Positions 1 through 8,433 of a DNA stretch of 64,000 nt are shown here, in pieces. The notes beneath the pieces are model-generated. The model had not been told where the DNA came from and searched no databases. It was given only the letters and a program-made list of their open reading frames with translations. Position 1 is the stretch's first letter. Every line of letters starts with the position of its first letter. The stretch spans positions 21,020,001 to 21,084,000 of the forward strand of contig NC_079876.1 in the NCBI RefSeq assembly GCF_029227915.1, written 5' to 3'. The position numbers and the translations under genes were made by a program. Source of the DNA: Hydractinia symbiolongicarpus. Lineage: Eukaryota; Cnidaria; Hydrozoa; Anthoathecata; Hydractiniidae.

Positions 1-389
1 TTGTAGCCAAAATTCTTAAAACCTCACAGATTGATGGAAATGTGTACCTATTTGTGGTTTTAAGAAGAGGTGATATCTGTTGGTAGAGCACCTTGATAGT
101 TTTTCCAAAATATCCCCCACATATCCAACTGGTCATATGTTACTATGGGCCGAAATATCACTCGCAAACAATTGCAGGAATTCTTTAAACTTAACCTTCT
201 AGTTAAATCAAAATACCTTCACAGAATCACCAGCAACACCTCTCCTTGGCTCAACAATTGTGTTGAATAAATTGTCCATTTGTTTATATCATAAGCTTTG
301 ATAGGTGGTTTTAATAGGATGCTACAAAATTAAAAAAATATATAGAGTGACACATATTTTAAAGGTACTGCCTGCATCACATATAGTTT

Positions 390-463
390 ACTCCTGTCAG
401 GAATCGAACCTGAACCTTTTACGAAATTGTATCATAAACATCATACTATTTGATCACAGGAGT
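390..463 (-). pseudogene. tRNA-like sequence with oversized anticodon loop
   Basis: Read on the minus strand, this 74-nt stretch folds like a tRNA. It has a perfect 7-bp acceptor stem (ACTCCTG with CAGGAGT), a 4-bp D stem (ATCA/TGAT, 7-nt loop) and a 5-bp T stem (TCAGG/CCTGA) closing the canonical loop TTCGATT. The anticodon stem TTTAT/GTAAA contains one G-T pair and closes an 11-nt loop instead of 7, so no anticodon can be assigned. It is probably a tRNA pseudogene or a tRNA-derived repeat head. No second copy is visible in this window. Confidence 0.5.
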
Positions 464-1603
464 TTAGGCATTTAGTAAAATTATTATACCTCAACTACAT
501 TAAAAATTGATAAAACACACATTAAATGATGACCAAATGAGGCACTTTGAAACACATTTTGCTTACTCAATTATGGCCAGTTCTCTTGACTTGGTCTTTG
601 TATACACATCACAACCATCCGATAAACATTGCACAAAAATATTGTCAAGCGGTTGATCAAAATTCTCAAAGCCAGGGTTTCATCGCAAATCAGCAACACA
701 GAAATAGATCTGCAAAGAGAGTTACCATCTCCACTGACACTGCATAACAAAAAAAATACATCAGATAGAAAGGTAGTTATGAAATAAAAAATATTAGTAA
801 GATTGGTAAGATTTTTTCTGTCCATATTGTTATAGCTATATAACATATGTCAAATAGTCTTGGTCCACCACTACGGTGACCTGGCTTGAAAATTGATGGA
901 TAGGTTTTCCATCCTTAATACAGCTCTGTTTCTACTCATCATACTGACTCAATATTCTCTCAAAATACAACCACTAGTGTATCTTGCTAGGTATAAAATA
1001 ACAAATAAAGCACCACATGAACACTTTAGAATTATTTTGAGTGTATTTTTCTTTTGATTTGTTTATTTTTGTGGGGAGGTTTGAGTATAAAAAATAACAC
1101 AAGACAAAGCAGTAGCTACAAACTCATTTTGTTGAAAAAATATAGCACCAGAAGTTTCATACAGAACAGGATCAGTGAAAGAACTTAGTGTACACGCATT
1201 CTCAGCTACTATAGTGAATAATAAATAAGTATCTTATTCACTATATATAGATATTTGTGCAGAGAAACCTAGCTAGGTAGCTACTTTAAAATAATTTTCT
1301 CAAGCCAAAAAAAAATCTGATAATTTAACTTAGGGAATAAACTATACATACTACTACACACTGGGTACTTGAAATTCATAAGAAATAGTAAAAAAGACAT
1401 CCAGAAACCTAAAAGTTCACACTACCTCTACCGTCCATCTTTGGTTGATTGGTTATAAACACAAACAATGTGGACTGTTTGCATTCATCTTGTTACGGTT
1501 AAGAAATTCTGTCTACCTTGCCTTTTTTTGCTTATTTGCTTATACGCGATGGCAAAGTAGTTTTTCATCTCCGCATTCTCTCCATGCAAAATAGCAAATA
1601 TAT

Positions 1604-1656
1604 CAACTTTGACACGCTTTCTTGCTTATTCTTTAATAAGCGAGAAAGCAAAGTTG
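1604..1656. repeat. Foldback (long hairpin)
   Basis: An outer stem CAACTTTG (1604-1611) pairs with CAAAGTTG (1649-1656). After a 5-nt bulge, an inner stem of 14 nt (1617-1630) pairs with 1635-1648 with one mismatch, closing a CTTT loop. It could be the core of a foldback transposon or MITE. No target duplication or protein was identified. Confidence 0.5.
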
Positions 1657-1879
1657 CTTTTCGTTTCGCTTGCTCAGAGGAGTATCTATCTACTTTGTTT
1701 GGGAAAGTGAATAAGCGCAATAAACAAAAACACAACTTCCTTACCAGACTGCCTAAAAATTACAAATAAAACTATGCACACGAGAAGCATGCGGGCTTTT
1801 TCTCTACGTTTTTGAAAGTAAGCGCGCGCTTATCTTGCTTATACCTCCATCCGACCCTGCAAGGCTAACAAATTTTTTT

Positions 1880-1957
1880 TTTAATTAATGTATCTAGCAT
1901 GTTTTATTGTATATTGTATATCGACTTTAAAGAAAGAATAAATAAATAAATAAAAAC
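1880..1957 (+). mobile_element. 3' end of a truncated LINE
   Basis: The stretch ends in ATCGACTTTAAA followed by an AATA-repeat tail. The other LINE 3' ends in this window have near-identical sequence before their tails (CGACGTTAAATAAA near 16170 and CGACTTTAAATAAA near 34541). Copy A of the virus-like element starts immediately downstream, in the middle of its penton-like gene. This LINE insertion or a later deletion therefore defines the left edge of copy A. The 5' limit of the fragment is uncertain. Confidence 0.5.
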
Positions 1958-2291
1958 TGAGGGAAAAATTGTCGATGTATCACAACCGTATACCCGTCAC
2001 TGACACGGAGCGTACAGAGTCCATTTTCAGGACAAATAGCTTAATCTTGTCCTCTGCCTGACTGTTGACGATAGACGCCAGATCCTCTATGCTGTACACA
2101 CCATTCATAATTTCTATTCGAGTCACCCTCTGATCAGGCCCTACCTTACGGATGGTAAAGTCGTTGTCGCTGTAAAAGTTCAGCCAGATAGGCCCAACAC
2201 TTATCGACTTTAACACAATCCTCGTGTCCTGTCCCAAGTAATCCTCAAATATCGTAGGCTTTTCAATGTCAGTGATGTAGAGTTGCTTCAT
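1958..2291 (-). pseudogene. Putative penton (single jelly-roll) protein, N-terminal fragment, copy A
   Basis: The fragment begins MKQLYITDIEKPTIF and is clearly homologous to the longer copies at 36064-36724 and 47929-48446. Only about the first 110 residues remain. The gene is cut at its 3' side by the LINE tail at 1957, and a frameshift in the last part changes the reading frame shortly before the cut. In the complete versions the C-terminal sequence has the strand pattern of small jelly-roll minor capsid proteins of Polinton-type elements, which is why penton is proposed. The divergent neighbour at 2300 lies only 8 bases away. Function is inferred; homology among the copies is certain. Confidence 0.55.
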
Positions 2292-2299
2292 CACAAAGG

Positions 2300-3504
2300 A
2301 TGAACATGTATTCATACAACCCCAAGGCAAAGTACAAATCCAACAGGGGAGAATGGTCCCTTGGTATTACAAACCTGAAACACCAGGACCTGTATGTGTC
2401 TACAGAATCACATAATTCCGTGATATTCTCCGAGTTTACCCAGTATGCCATCAAAATTCCAACCAATTTACTAAATGACCCTGTCAGAGTGGGTTGGACG
2501 GGACAAGCCGTACACTACTGGAATATCCATGTTAATTTTGCTACCCACTGCGCAACTACGGCATTAGACATCTCTGCTAAGCACATGACCGGCTCCGTAC
2601 CCCTTGTAAACTCGATCTTTAAATTCCACGTCTATTACCACATGCGTCATATATTGGCAAGGATGAGAGTACCCATGCCTTATGAAGATGGTTTTCATCA
2701 GTACAAGAATCTCTACTCAACCTCTGGTTATGCACAAGTGTGTCGCGAGTATGGTGCAGATCCCAATAGCCTGTACAAAATTAAAGCAGTTATGTAATCA
2801 CTCGCCAACGGGGGCCTCGGGTTGATGGTGACTATGCAAAGTTTATCATACCGACAAGCCAAGGTCTGACGTCGGAAGGTCTGACAAAGTTGAGTGAAAG
2901 TATTCGTGTCTACGTGGTCTTGTTGCTTGGGTCACAGGCAGGGGCCAAGGCATCCTTACTCGGGTCTGGTGCGGAAAAATATACAGCAAGACAAATTCTG
3001 TTGAAAAATTTTAAAGTATGGTGAGGCGGGAAGAGAATGTCGGGCAGGACATAACACAATTTCAGAAGGTGCTGCAGTATGCCGCAACTCCAGTCAATTT
3101 TGCTGTCATGCCCAGCGTGTACATGCTACCTTCTGATATGAACCTGCATATTGGTAAAATTAAGGGGTTACAACAACAACATCCTAATCGCACCTGCCAA
3201 CGTAAGCGTTGGGGTCGAGGTTGACAAGCCTATTGTGAAGCCTACGGAGCGGGCCATCAAACCAGCCCCTATGCATACTATCAAACCACCTATACATACC
3301 ACACCTCCTAAGCATACTATACCTAAGTCTACTACACATCCCAGACATACTACACCCCCTAAGCCTACTACACCTCCCAGGCATACTACACCTCCTGGAC
3401 AGACTCCTAAACAACCTCTACAGGGGGAACAACATGAGGATACCAAAATAGTGTTGATCACGGTAGGAGTAGGAGTTATCATAGCGTTCATCTGGCTTAA
3501 GTAA
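2300..3504 (+). pseudogene. C-terminally anchored virion-like protein, copy A, broken
   Basis: Starts MNMYSYNP and matches the intact 380-residue homologue at 36744-37886 (MSIYSYNP), sharing LNFA-CATTA, RFHAY/KFHVY and MIPSDM/MLPSDM blocks. It is broken by a stop after about 165 codons, by missing sequence between 2797 and 3018, and by a frame change around 3151-3224. The 3' part encodes a Pro/Thr/His/Lys-rich repeat region (about 3240-3420) absent from the other copy, then a single hydrophobic segment ending IAFIWLK. A stalk plus a C-terminal membrane anchor would suit a surface or attachment protein, but this is inference. It is convergent with the coiled-coil gene at 3535. Confidence 0.55.
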
Positions 3505-3534
3505 GGTCTACTGTTTTCATCAAACATATTAGAC

Positions 3535-4833
3535 TTATTTCCTCTTTCCAACATAGGCCACTACAAAAGCAACAAAAGCTGCGATTGCCATGTACAGGTG
3601 CGTGGCTGCATATTCGACAATTTTCGCTGCTACCATGAGAAAGAACGACACAACCGTGCCAATGATACGAGGAAGGGCAGCACCTGCCTTGGCTGCCAGG
3701 GATTTCAGAAATTCTCTAAGCCTTTCCAACTGTTTCTCTACAAAACCCTTTCCTGCGGCACTTGATCCTGCAGCACTCCCGACACCTCCCCCTGTCACAG
3801 CGAGTACAATGGTGCTTATCAGTAGACTAATAGCAGAGACGATACTCGCTATAGTCAGACCCTGCTCTTTGAAGAGTATCTTGAGCTTTTCAAGCAGGGA
3901 CGTGTCATCTCCAGCGATTTTTATTATGGTTTCTTTGATGACCTTCAGCTGGCTGTAGATATCAGAGGAAAGTAGACCATGTGCTTCTTGCGCAGCCTTT
4001 CTTTCATCGTCCAATTTTTTGATCTTTTCCTTAACCTTTGCTATCTCCCCCTCAAGGTTAGCTCGTTGACCCTCGGTTGCCCTGTGTTTCTGCTCCTCGA
4101 GTTGTTTGACCTTGGTCTTTGCCTTATCAAGTTCGCTGTCGTACGAAATCATCCATTTTTTTAAGTATTTCAAGTTCCCTCTTATAGTTTGTGCTACTTG
4201 GTTAAACCCTCTTATTTCACGTTCAGTGAGATCAGTGCCACCAAAGGAAGATTCTTGTATAAAAGTCTCCGTATCATCTACAATTTTCCTAATATTTTTT
4301 AACGATTTCATCGAAATAATGTCATCGGGTGCCTTTTCCTTAACCTCCTTTTCAGCTTGATTGAACTCTTGCATGAGGTTCTGGGCCCGTGCCTTACTAC
4401 CTTTGTTAGGGTTAGTATAGTCGGTAAAACCTAGGGCTATCAGAGGTGTACTACCTAACAGCTTTTGTATCTGGCCAACGGTTTTTAAGGTACCATCCTG
4501 ATTCGTAAGCACTATTTCTTTGAAAATCTTATTCCCTTTCACTAGTTCTTTGACAATAAGTTGATCCCCCGTCATTTCAAACTCGTTGTAAAATTTTGCA
4601 GATGTTGTCAGCCTCAATTCCTTGCTAAGAAGTTTGTAAAAATCGTTTACCTTTGATATTAGTGTATCTTCCTTAAGCTCAGAAAGTTTGTCTCCCGGAA
4701 CACCCTGTTGTTCTCCTGACGTTGAAGGCCCTGGCGTTGTTGGAGGCTTTGGCGTTGATGGCGTATCTTCGGGTCTATCATCTGGACGGCCCTCATCCGG
4801 AAGATCATGTGTAAATACTGGGTTCGTTGGCAT
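3535..4833 (-). CDS. Coiled-coil membrane protein, copy A (intact, 432 aa)
   Basis: This is the best preserved long gene of copy A, with no stop over 432 codons. Residues 1-55 are acidic and Pro/Ser/Thr-rich. Residues about 210-285 are rich in Lys/Glu heptads and predict a coiled coil. A long hydrophobic segment lies at about 323-350, a Gly/Ala/Ser linker follows, and two further hydrophobic helices lie at about 385-430, ending in the basic tail GKRK. Homologues are broken in copy B (12539-13996) and copy C (37912-39175). The start is set by a conserved AATAAATG context and divergence from the capsid gene 25 bases away. Function is unknown; a virion membrane or scaffold role is possible. Confidence 0.75.
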   Translation of the reverse strand: MPTNPVFTHDLPDEGRPDDRPEDTPSTPKPPTTPGPSTSGEQQGVPGDKLSELKEDTLISKVNDFYKLLSKELRLTTSAKFYNEFEMTGDQLIVKELVKGNKIFKEIVLTNQDGTLKTVGQIQKLLGSTPLIALGFTDYTNPNKGSKARAQNLMQEFNQAEKEVKEKAPDDIISMKSLKNIRKIVDDTETFIQESSFGGTDLTEREIRGFNQVAQTIRGNLKYLKKWMISYDSELDKAKTKVKQLEEQKHRATEGQRANLEGEIAKVKEKIKKLDDERKAAQEAHGLLSSDIYSQLKVIKETIIKIAGDDTSLLEKLKILFKEQGLTIASIVSAISLLISTIVLAVTGGGVGSAAGSSAAGKGFVEKQLERLREFLKSLAAKAGAALPRIIGTVVSFFLMVAAKIVEYAATHLYMAIAAFVAFVVAYVGKRK

Positions 4834-4858
4834 TTATTTAAATTCCCCATATAAATAA
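4834..4858. promoter_or_regulatory. 25-bp divergent start region between coiled-coil and capsid genes
   Basis: The two start codons face away from each other with only 25 bases between them, and each is embedded in AATAAATG on its own strand. The equivalent gaps in copy B (13997-14027) and copy C (39176-39208) also carry AATAAA beside both starts. With no upstream gene end on either side, polyadenylation is an unlikely explanation. A start-proximal promoter element, comparable in layout to poxvirus late TAAATG promoters, is the best reading. That comparison is an inference. Confidence 0.5.
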
Positions 4859-5993
4859 ATGAGTGGATTCGGACCTACATTGGACCCCTACGCAGAAATG
4901 AAACAGCTTTTTGGTATCAAGGGTAGAAAGCAACGTGTTCAGATTAGTAATATACCCTCCACGATTAATCAGAATGAGGACTTGTATGTGGTTATTTCTA
5001 ACATGCGACAGAACGAGCTTATTTTTCCAGGGAGTATCAAACTTCTGTTTGACCTGGAAGTAACGGCTACCAATACAAAGCGCACCATCATCTCGAATAT
5101 CGGCAAAAGCCTAGTGCGGGACTTACGTATCACTTTGAATGGCAATGAGGTACAGAATATCAAGGACTATTCCACGCTGGTGGTCTACCGGGACTTTTGG
5201 CTACTCAAATTTGACCGTGAGAACAACCTAATTTTAGAGGGGATCAACCCAAACGACGGGACCATAAGGGCCTTGCAGGTCAAAGCCACTGGCCATGTTG
5301 GTACAGATGAAGAAAAGGCTATTGTCGCAGCCTATGGCAACACCTTCTGTATACCAATGGGCAAGATGTTTGAACTCACCAGAGACCTACCCTTTTATCC
5401 AGCGGTTTTTCAATGACCGCCTCCAGTTCGTCCTGCATTTTGCCGGGCATTGTGACGTTATCAAAGATGGGGGCACGGCAGCCTCGGGAACCACGGCAGC
5501 CGTGGCGGCGGATGCTGCGTACAAGATCACTAACATCAAATTAAAATTCGACAAAGTTAATCATGAAGGTCTCGCGAGTGCCATGATGTCCCGTTACGCA
5601 AGACTAGCGCTACCCTATGAACGGATACTCCGTAGCAAAGTAGTCACAATGAAAAAGGCTGATACCAGCTACAACCTTCAGATTGACACCCCGGCGAAGT
5701 GTTTGAAAGGCGTCCTAATACTCTTCGTTGACCCTTCAGAAGTAAAGGCTTATTCCGGTATCAACGACGTGTTCTACAATCTCAAGATTGAGAAGATAAG
5801 TGTCACTGTCGAGGGCGAACCTAACGAATTGTACTCGCACGCCTTGCTTCACAAGGATCATCTGGAAAAAATCGTGAACCTTTTTGGTAGTCACGACCCT
5901 AACGTCACGATTGGCCAGTTTTTTAGCGAGAGGTATGCCCTGTTTATCGATTTCAGAGCCTCTCCTAATCATACCCTACATGGTAGTGGGTGA
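4859..5993 (+). pseudogene. Putative double-jelly-roll major capsid protein, copy A, broken
   Basis: Starts MSGFGPTLDPYAEMK. The order of blocks (TINQNEDLYV, LIFPGSIKLLFDLE, LRITLNGNE, MFELTRDLPFY, DRLQFVLHF, LPYER, MKKADTSYNLQIDTP, LLFVDP-type) is the same in the 422-codon homologue of copy C. Two tandem beta-rich halves and the position next to penton, ATPase and integrase genes suggest a double-jelly-roll capsid protein, although the length is short for Polinton capsids. A frameshift near 5405 separates the halves, a TGA ends the frame at 5991-5993, and about 100 bases of the C-terminal coding region are deleted before the next gene. Confidence 0.55.
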
Positions 5994-6030
5994 CCTTTAC
6001 AACGCCTGAGTGACGGCATACTTTAGCAAG

Positions 6031-6378
6031 CACTCAGAATAAGTGGCAACCTTGGCAATCATGGCGGGGGAATTACTCAATAACGCATTGGCCTTCAGCA
6101 GGACTAACTTCTTGTTTTCTAAGCTTGCAGGGCATGGCGAATTAGAACGTAAAATACACGACGAAACAATGAAGAAACCACAATCAGCCCAAGCACAGTG
6201 GGTACAAGACCGACAGGCAAAACTCGACTGGTTTAACAAACAACGGCAATTACAGGCTGGGAAGGTACCTAAACTGTCTGATTATTACACACCCTCCAAA
6301 CAACAACAAGATGGCGAACTCACCTTCATCGTTGGATCATTGACCCTTCTGAGGTTTGTTGCTTACAAGTATTTGTAG
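6031..6378 (+). CDS. Small membrane-associated protein, copy A
   Basis: About 115 residues. It is homologous to 40484-40878 in copy C, where the start is AATAAATGG; here the aligned codon reads GTG (AATAAGTGG), so either GTG or the later ATG at 6061 would be used. The N-terminus is hydrophobic (ALAFS-NFLF), followed by a charged helix (GHGE-ER-HD), then the conserved block LSDYYTPSKQQQDGELTF and a hydrophobic C-terminus ending YKYL. The middle is about 20 residues shorter than in copy C. It lies directly after the capsid gene in both copies, suggesting a virion role. No known family was recognised. It overlaps the convergent BRO gene by about 40 bases. Confidence 0.55.
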
Positions 6379-6744
6379 AACGTTTTTGACATATAATAAA
6401 AAGACTGACCTCATCTTAATCTCATCCTTCTTCCCGACCAACCATTTTGTCAAAGCTACGGCCTGGGGCTTTCTTGATTTGACAACAATTTCCAAGGCTC
6501 CGTTCAATGTGACGAAGACGTCATGCGGATTGTGGCCTTCATTTGGGGCGTATGTGCTACATACACCTCTTATTTCTTCTCTTGATGCTATCATATGATG
6601 ATCGAGGCTACACTGTCTAACATTTTCAATCCCTACAAATCTACCAAGATCAGCTCTTTTGAACATAGGCTGATTTTGTTTGTCAAATAGAGTCTCGATG
6701 GCTCCTGCAGAAACAGCGTTGAATAGCGTAAGTTGCGAAGACAT
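6337..6744 (-). pseudogene. BRO-N domain protein, C-terminally truncated, copy A
   Basis: 135 residues starting MSSQLTLFNAVSAGAIETLF. It contains the BRO-N-like pattern FDKQNQPMFKRADLGRFVGI, a later NPHDVFVTLNGALEIV block and a KPQAVALTKWLV block. BRO proteins of large DNA viruses are DNA-binding proteins with this N-terminal domain and variable C-termini. The coiled-coil and C-terminal domains seen in copy B (21834-22311) are missing, and the last 25 residues read into unrelated sequence, so the gene is truncated. The start lacks the usual AATAAA, having TAGAAATG instead. Confidence 0.6.
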
Positions 6745-6774
6745 TTCTATATACCAATGTTTAGCCGGAAGATT

Positions 6775-7369
6775 TCACTCGAGAATTTTCCAAGTTCTAG
6801 GGTGCTCCAATCTCACATGCAGGCACGCATGCTTGGATTTTTTCAGCTTAACCTTGATTTCATCCCAATCAGAGATCATGTTAGTCTCTTCATCGATTAG
6901 CTTCATATCCGATCTCTCGTGCGGAAACCAGACTAAGAGCTGCTTCTTCTGTCTCCTTAAATCTTTCGGCAAGATTGTAAGATTGCGTTAGTAGCTAAAG
7001 ACTATGCTTCCTGTGCCTACCTTAAATAGCTAATTCAAGCAGCGGTTGCCTTCGCTTGTCGACACTCTCGTCGGCTATACAGTCGTCGACGACGAATAAG
7101 CTCTCTTCACCCGCCAGTAACAACGATAATTTTTGTATCCATTCGAAGAGTTGATCTTTGGAATCGATTAGGAACACGTAATTGTCCCTCCAAAGCGAGG
7201 ACCTTTCGAGGTATGTCTTATTGCACCGAATGGTAGGGCACAAAATAACGATATTGTAGAAATGTTGTCTATATTCATTCTCAAGCAGGTCCAGTACACG
7301 TTGCGTCTTGCCACAGTTTGTCGGAGCAGTGAAGATGCAGGTATGGGAGTCTTTCACAACGTCTAACAT
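6775..7369 (-). pseudogene. ATP: A32-like genome-packaging ATPase, copy A, broken
   Basis: Begins MLDVVKDSHTCIFTAPTNCGKTQ. The Walker A motif APTNCGKT has Ala where copy B has the canonical Gly. Walker B is LFVVDDCIAD, and the C-terminal half carries LRRQKKQLLVWFPHERSDMK and HACLHVRLEHPRTWKI. This is the pattern of FtsK/HerA-superfamily A32-like packaging ATPases that pump DNA into capsids of Polinton and nucleocytoplasmic viruses. An in-frame TAA at 7022-7024 follows ELAI, and a frame change occurs near 6970, so the gene is dead. The start is in an AATAAATG context. Family assignment is firm; activity is lost. Confidence 0.75.
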
Positions 7370-7393
7370 TTATTGATAACACCATTTGTTATC

Positions 7394-7558
7394 ATGGATT
7401 TTCAGATACGTCGCGGCGCAGGTAAAACAAATCCACACGCCGCCGTGATTGTTAACCGAAGGGGCAGAACTTGGTCTTTCGAGTCTTGTATTCGAGGGGT
7501 AGGGGAGGATATGTTATTTATCCCTGTAGGCACCGCAAGGCATTGCGGTACCTGTTGA
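7394..7558 (+). CDS. Small basic ORF (54 aa), divergent from the ATPase
   Basis: Starts MDFQIRRGAGKTNPHAAV, is basic and ends GTARHCGTC. It lies head-to-head with the ATPase gene with 24 bases between starts; that gap holds an inverted repeat (GATAAC/GTTATC). A strong stem-loop overlaps its last codons. No homologue is visible in the other copies and no family was recognised. It could be a small core-type protein or a chance frame. Confidence 0.3.
   Translation: MDFQIRRGAGKTNPHAAVIVNRRGRTWSFESCIRGVGEDMLFIPVGTARHCGTC
7528..7553 (+). terminator. Stem-loop near the end of the 54-aa ORF
   Basis: Arms AGGCACCGCAA and TTGCGGTACCT pair over 11 positions with one mismatch around a GGCA loop. It is one of a set of intergenic stem-loops in this element family, and most others lie between gene ends. 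A termination or RNA 3'-end role is inferred. Confidence 0.4.
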
Positions 7559-7599
7559 TGAGTAGTGCCTTTTCCTGAGAAATGGGGCATGGTCGAAGG

Positions 7600-7746
7600 T
7601 TAAAAAAGGCATCTTGATAGGTGTTTTTTCAACAGCTTGACGTACCGAGGTACGATGTCTTTACAAAACAAGGTGTATAAACGCAGGTAATTTTCGTCTT
7701 GTTGAGACCCTTGAATCTCCTTATCAATTCTGGTTATATCGATCAT
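7600..7746 (-). CDS. Small ORF (48 aa) with AATAAATG start
   Basis: This 48-codon frame starts MIDITRIDKEIQ and contains a central LRLYTLFCKDIVPRYVKLLKKH stretch that would form an amphipathic helix. Its start is AATAAATG, exactly as at the recognised neighbouring genes, which argues that it is real. It lies between the TM1 gene and the ATPase in copy A. In copy B that gap is only about 45 bases, so the gene is absent there. Function is unknown. Confidence 0.4.
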   Translation of the reverse strand: MIDITRIDKEIQGSQQDENYLRLYTLFCKDIVPRYVKLLKKHLSRCLF

Positions 7747-7762
7747 TTATTGTTTTACAAGC

Positions 7763-8026
7763 TTACTTAGGAGGTATCAGAGCCCGCTTGTATCTACCTT
7801 GCTTGATCGCGTAGTCGTCGAATAAGATCGCTCCCGTCATATAGCCGGCAAGCTTTAGACCATCCTCCAGGTCCATCTTAGCCCCTGCCTTAGAAACTCC
7901 CAGGGCCTTTTTTGCACCCAGGGCTATAAGAATGGTATAGGATACCAGCCTGACGGATTCCCAGAGGGAATCAATAACTTGTGTCTCATGCGGAGTTATG
8001 TTGCTTGTCACGTTTGCTTTACTCAT
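7763..8026 (-). CDS. Small membrane protein TM1, copy A (87 aa)
   Basis: 87 residues, homologous to 23003-23239 in copy B. The shared pattern is a short N-terminus, E-x-IDxLxE, a hydrophobic helix, K-x-LG(V/I), then K(M)D-x-D-LK. The first hydrophobic segment is at about 28-45 and the second is weaker at about 58-72. The start is in an AATAAATG context. It belongs to a run of small minus-strand genes (TM1, TM2, TM3) between the ATPase and PolB in both copies. Preservation in two copies supports it as a real gene; function is unknown, perhaps a virion membrane component. Confidence 0.6.
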   Translation of the reverse strand: MSKANVTSNITPHETQVIDSLWESVRLVSYTILIALGAKKALGVSKAGAKMDLEDGLKLAGYMTGAILFDDYAIKQGRYKRALIPPK

Positions 8027-8056
8027 TTATTTAGCGCAAATTTTTCTTGAAAAAAT

Positions 8057-8365
8057 TCAATGCATTGTAAATATGTCTATCTGGGCGTTGTCTTTTTGGA
8101 CCTCGAGGCGGGCCGTGGGCTTGTCCTCATTTTTGCCTTTAAATTTATAATAGACGCCAACCTCTATGGCAAGCACGGCAAGCGTACCTACCCCGTAAAG
8201 GTAGACTGACTGTACGGAACTTGCCTCAGAAGAGGCTTTGACTGTAGGCTCTACAGTACACTCTTGTTGCCTAAGTTGTTTTTTCCTTTTCTTCATCAGT
8301 GCCGCCAACTTGTGACCCTGCACCTTGTTTTGTAATGATTCGCTCTTGTTGTTCCGGTTCTTCAC
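8057..8365 (-). CDS. Single-pass membrane protein TM2, copy A (about 102 aa)
   Basis: Homologous to 23250-23615 in copy B. It has a basic Asn/Lys-rich N-terminus, then SVYLYG and a hydrophobic helix at about 54-72, then a charged tail ending in IDIFTMH (IDIFKMK in copy B). In copy B the start is ATG; here the first start in frame is GTG, because the corresponding region reads GAAAGGGGTG, so the gene may have lost its start. A near-perfect palindrome lies just upstream (8373-8394). A type III single-pass protein is likely; its function is unknown. Confidence 0.55.
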   Translation of the reverse strand: MKNRNNKSESLQNKVQGHKLAALMKKRKKQLRQQECTVEPTVKASSEASSVQSVYLYGVGTLAVLAIEVGVYYKFKGKNEDKPTARLEVQKDNAQIDIFTMH

Positions 8366-8372
8366 CCCTTTC

Positions 8373-8394
8373 TTATAAGTCCTAGGACCTATAA
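8373..8394 (-). terminator. Conserved stem-loop between TM3 and TM2, copy A
   Basis: Arms TTATAAGTC and GACCTATAA flank a CTAG loop, with one internal A-C mismatch. The same position in copy B has TTGTAAGTC and GACCTACAA around GCAA. One A-T pair is replaced by G-C while the same mismatch is kept. A paired change at a fixed position is evidence for a conserved RNA hairpin. Confidence 0.55.
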
Positions 8395-8433
8395 GAAATT
8401 TTACTGTAGGTCCTCACGGATCTTTCTCGTCCG

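Larger units (their letters stand above)
1..1860. other. AT-rich flank without convincing genes
   Basis: No open frame here has recognisable protein character. The short open frames (for example 547-747 and 1518-1769) have low-complexity or compositionally random translations and no homologue elsewhere in the window. Base composition is clearly more AT-rich than the virus-like genes that follow. The only structures I can support are a tRNA-like sequence at 390-463 and a foldback at 1604-1656, both listed separately. This is probably host intergenic or old repeat sequence. Confidence 0.6.

Noticed and set aside
1518-1769. 83-codon open frame in the left flank
   Set aside because: It overlaps the foldback, has no AATAAA start context and no homologue in the window.
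4834-4858. AATAAA as ordinary polyadenylation signals
   Set aside because: It would fit same-strand neighbours, but the motif also flanks both starts of divergent pairs where no gene ends, and its distance to ATG is fixed.
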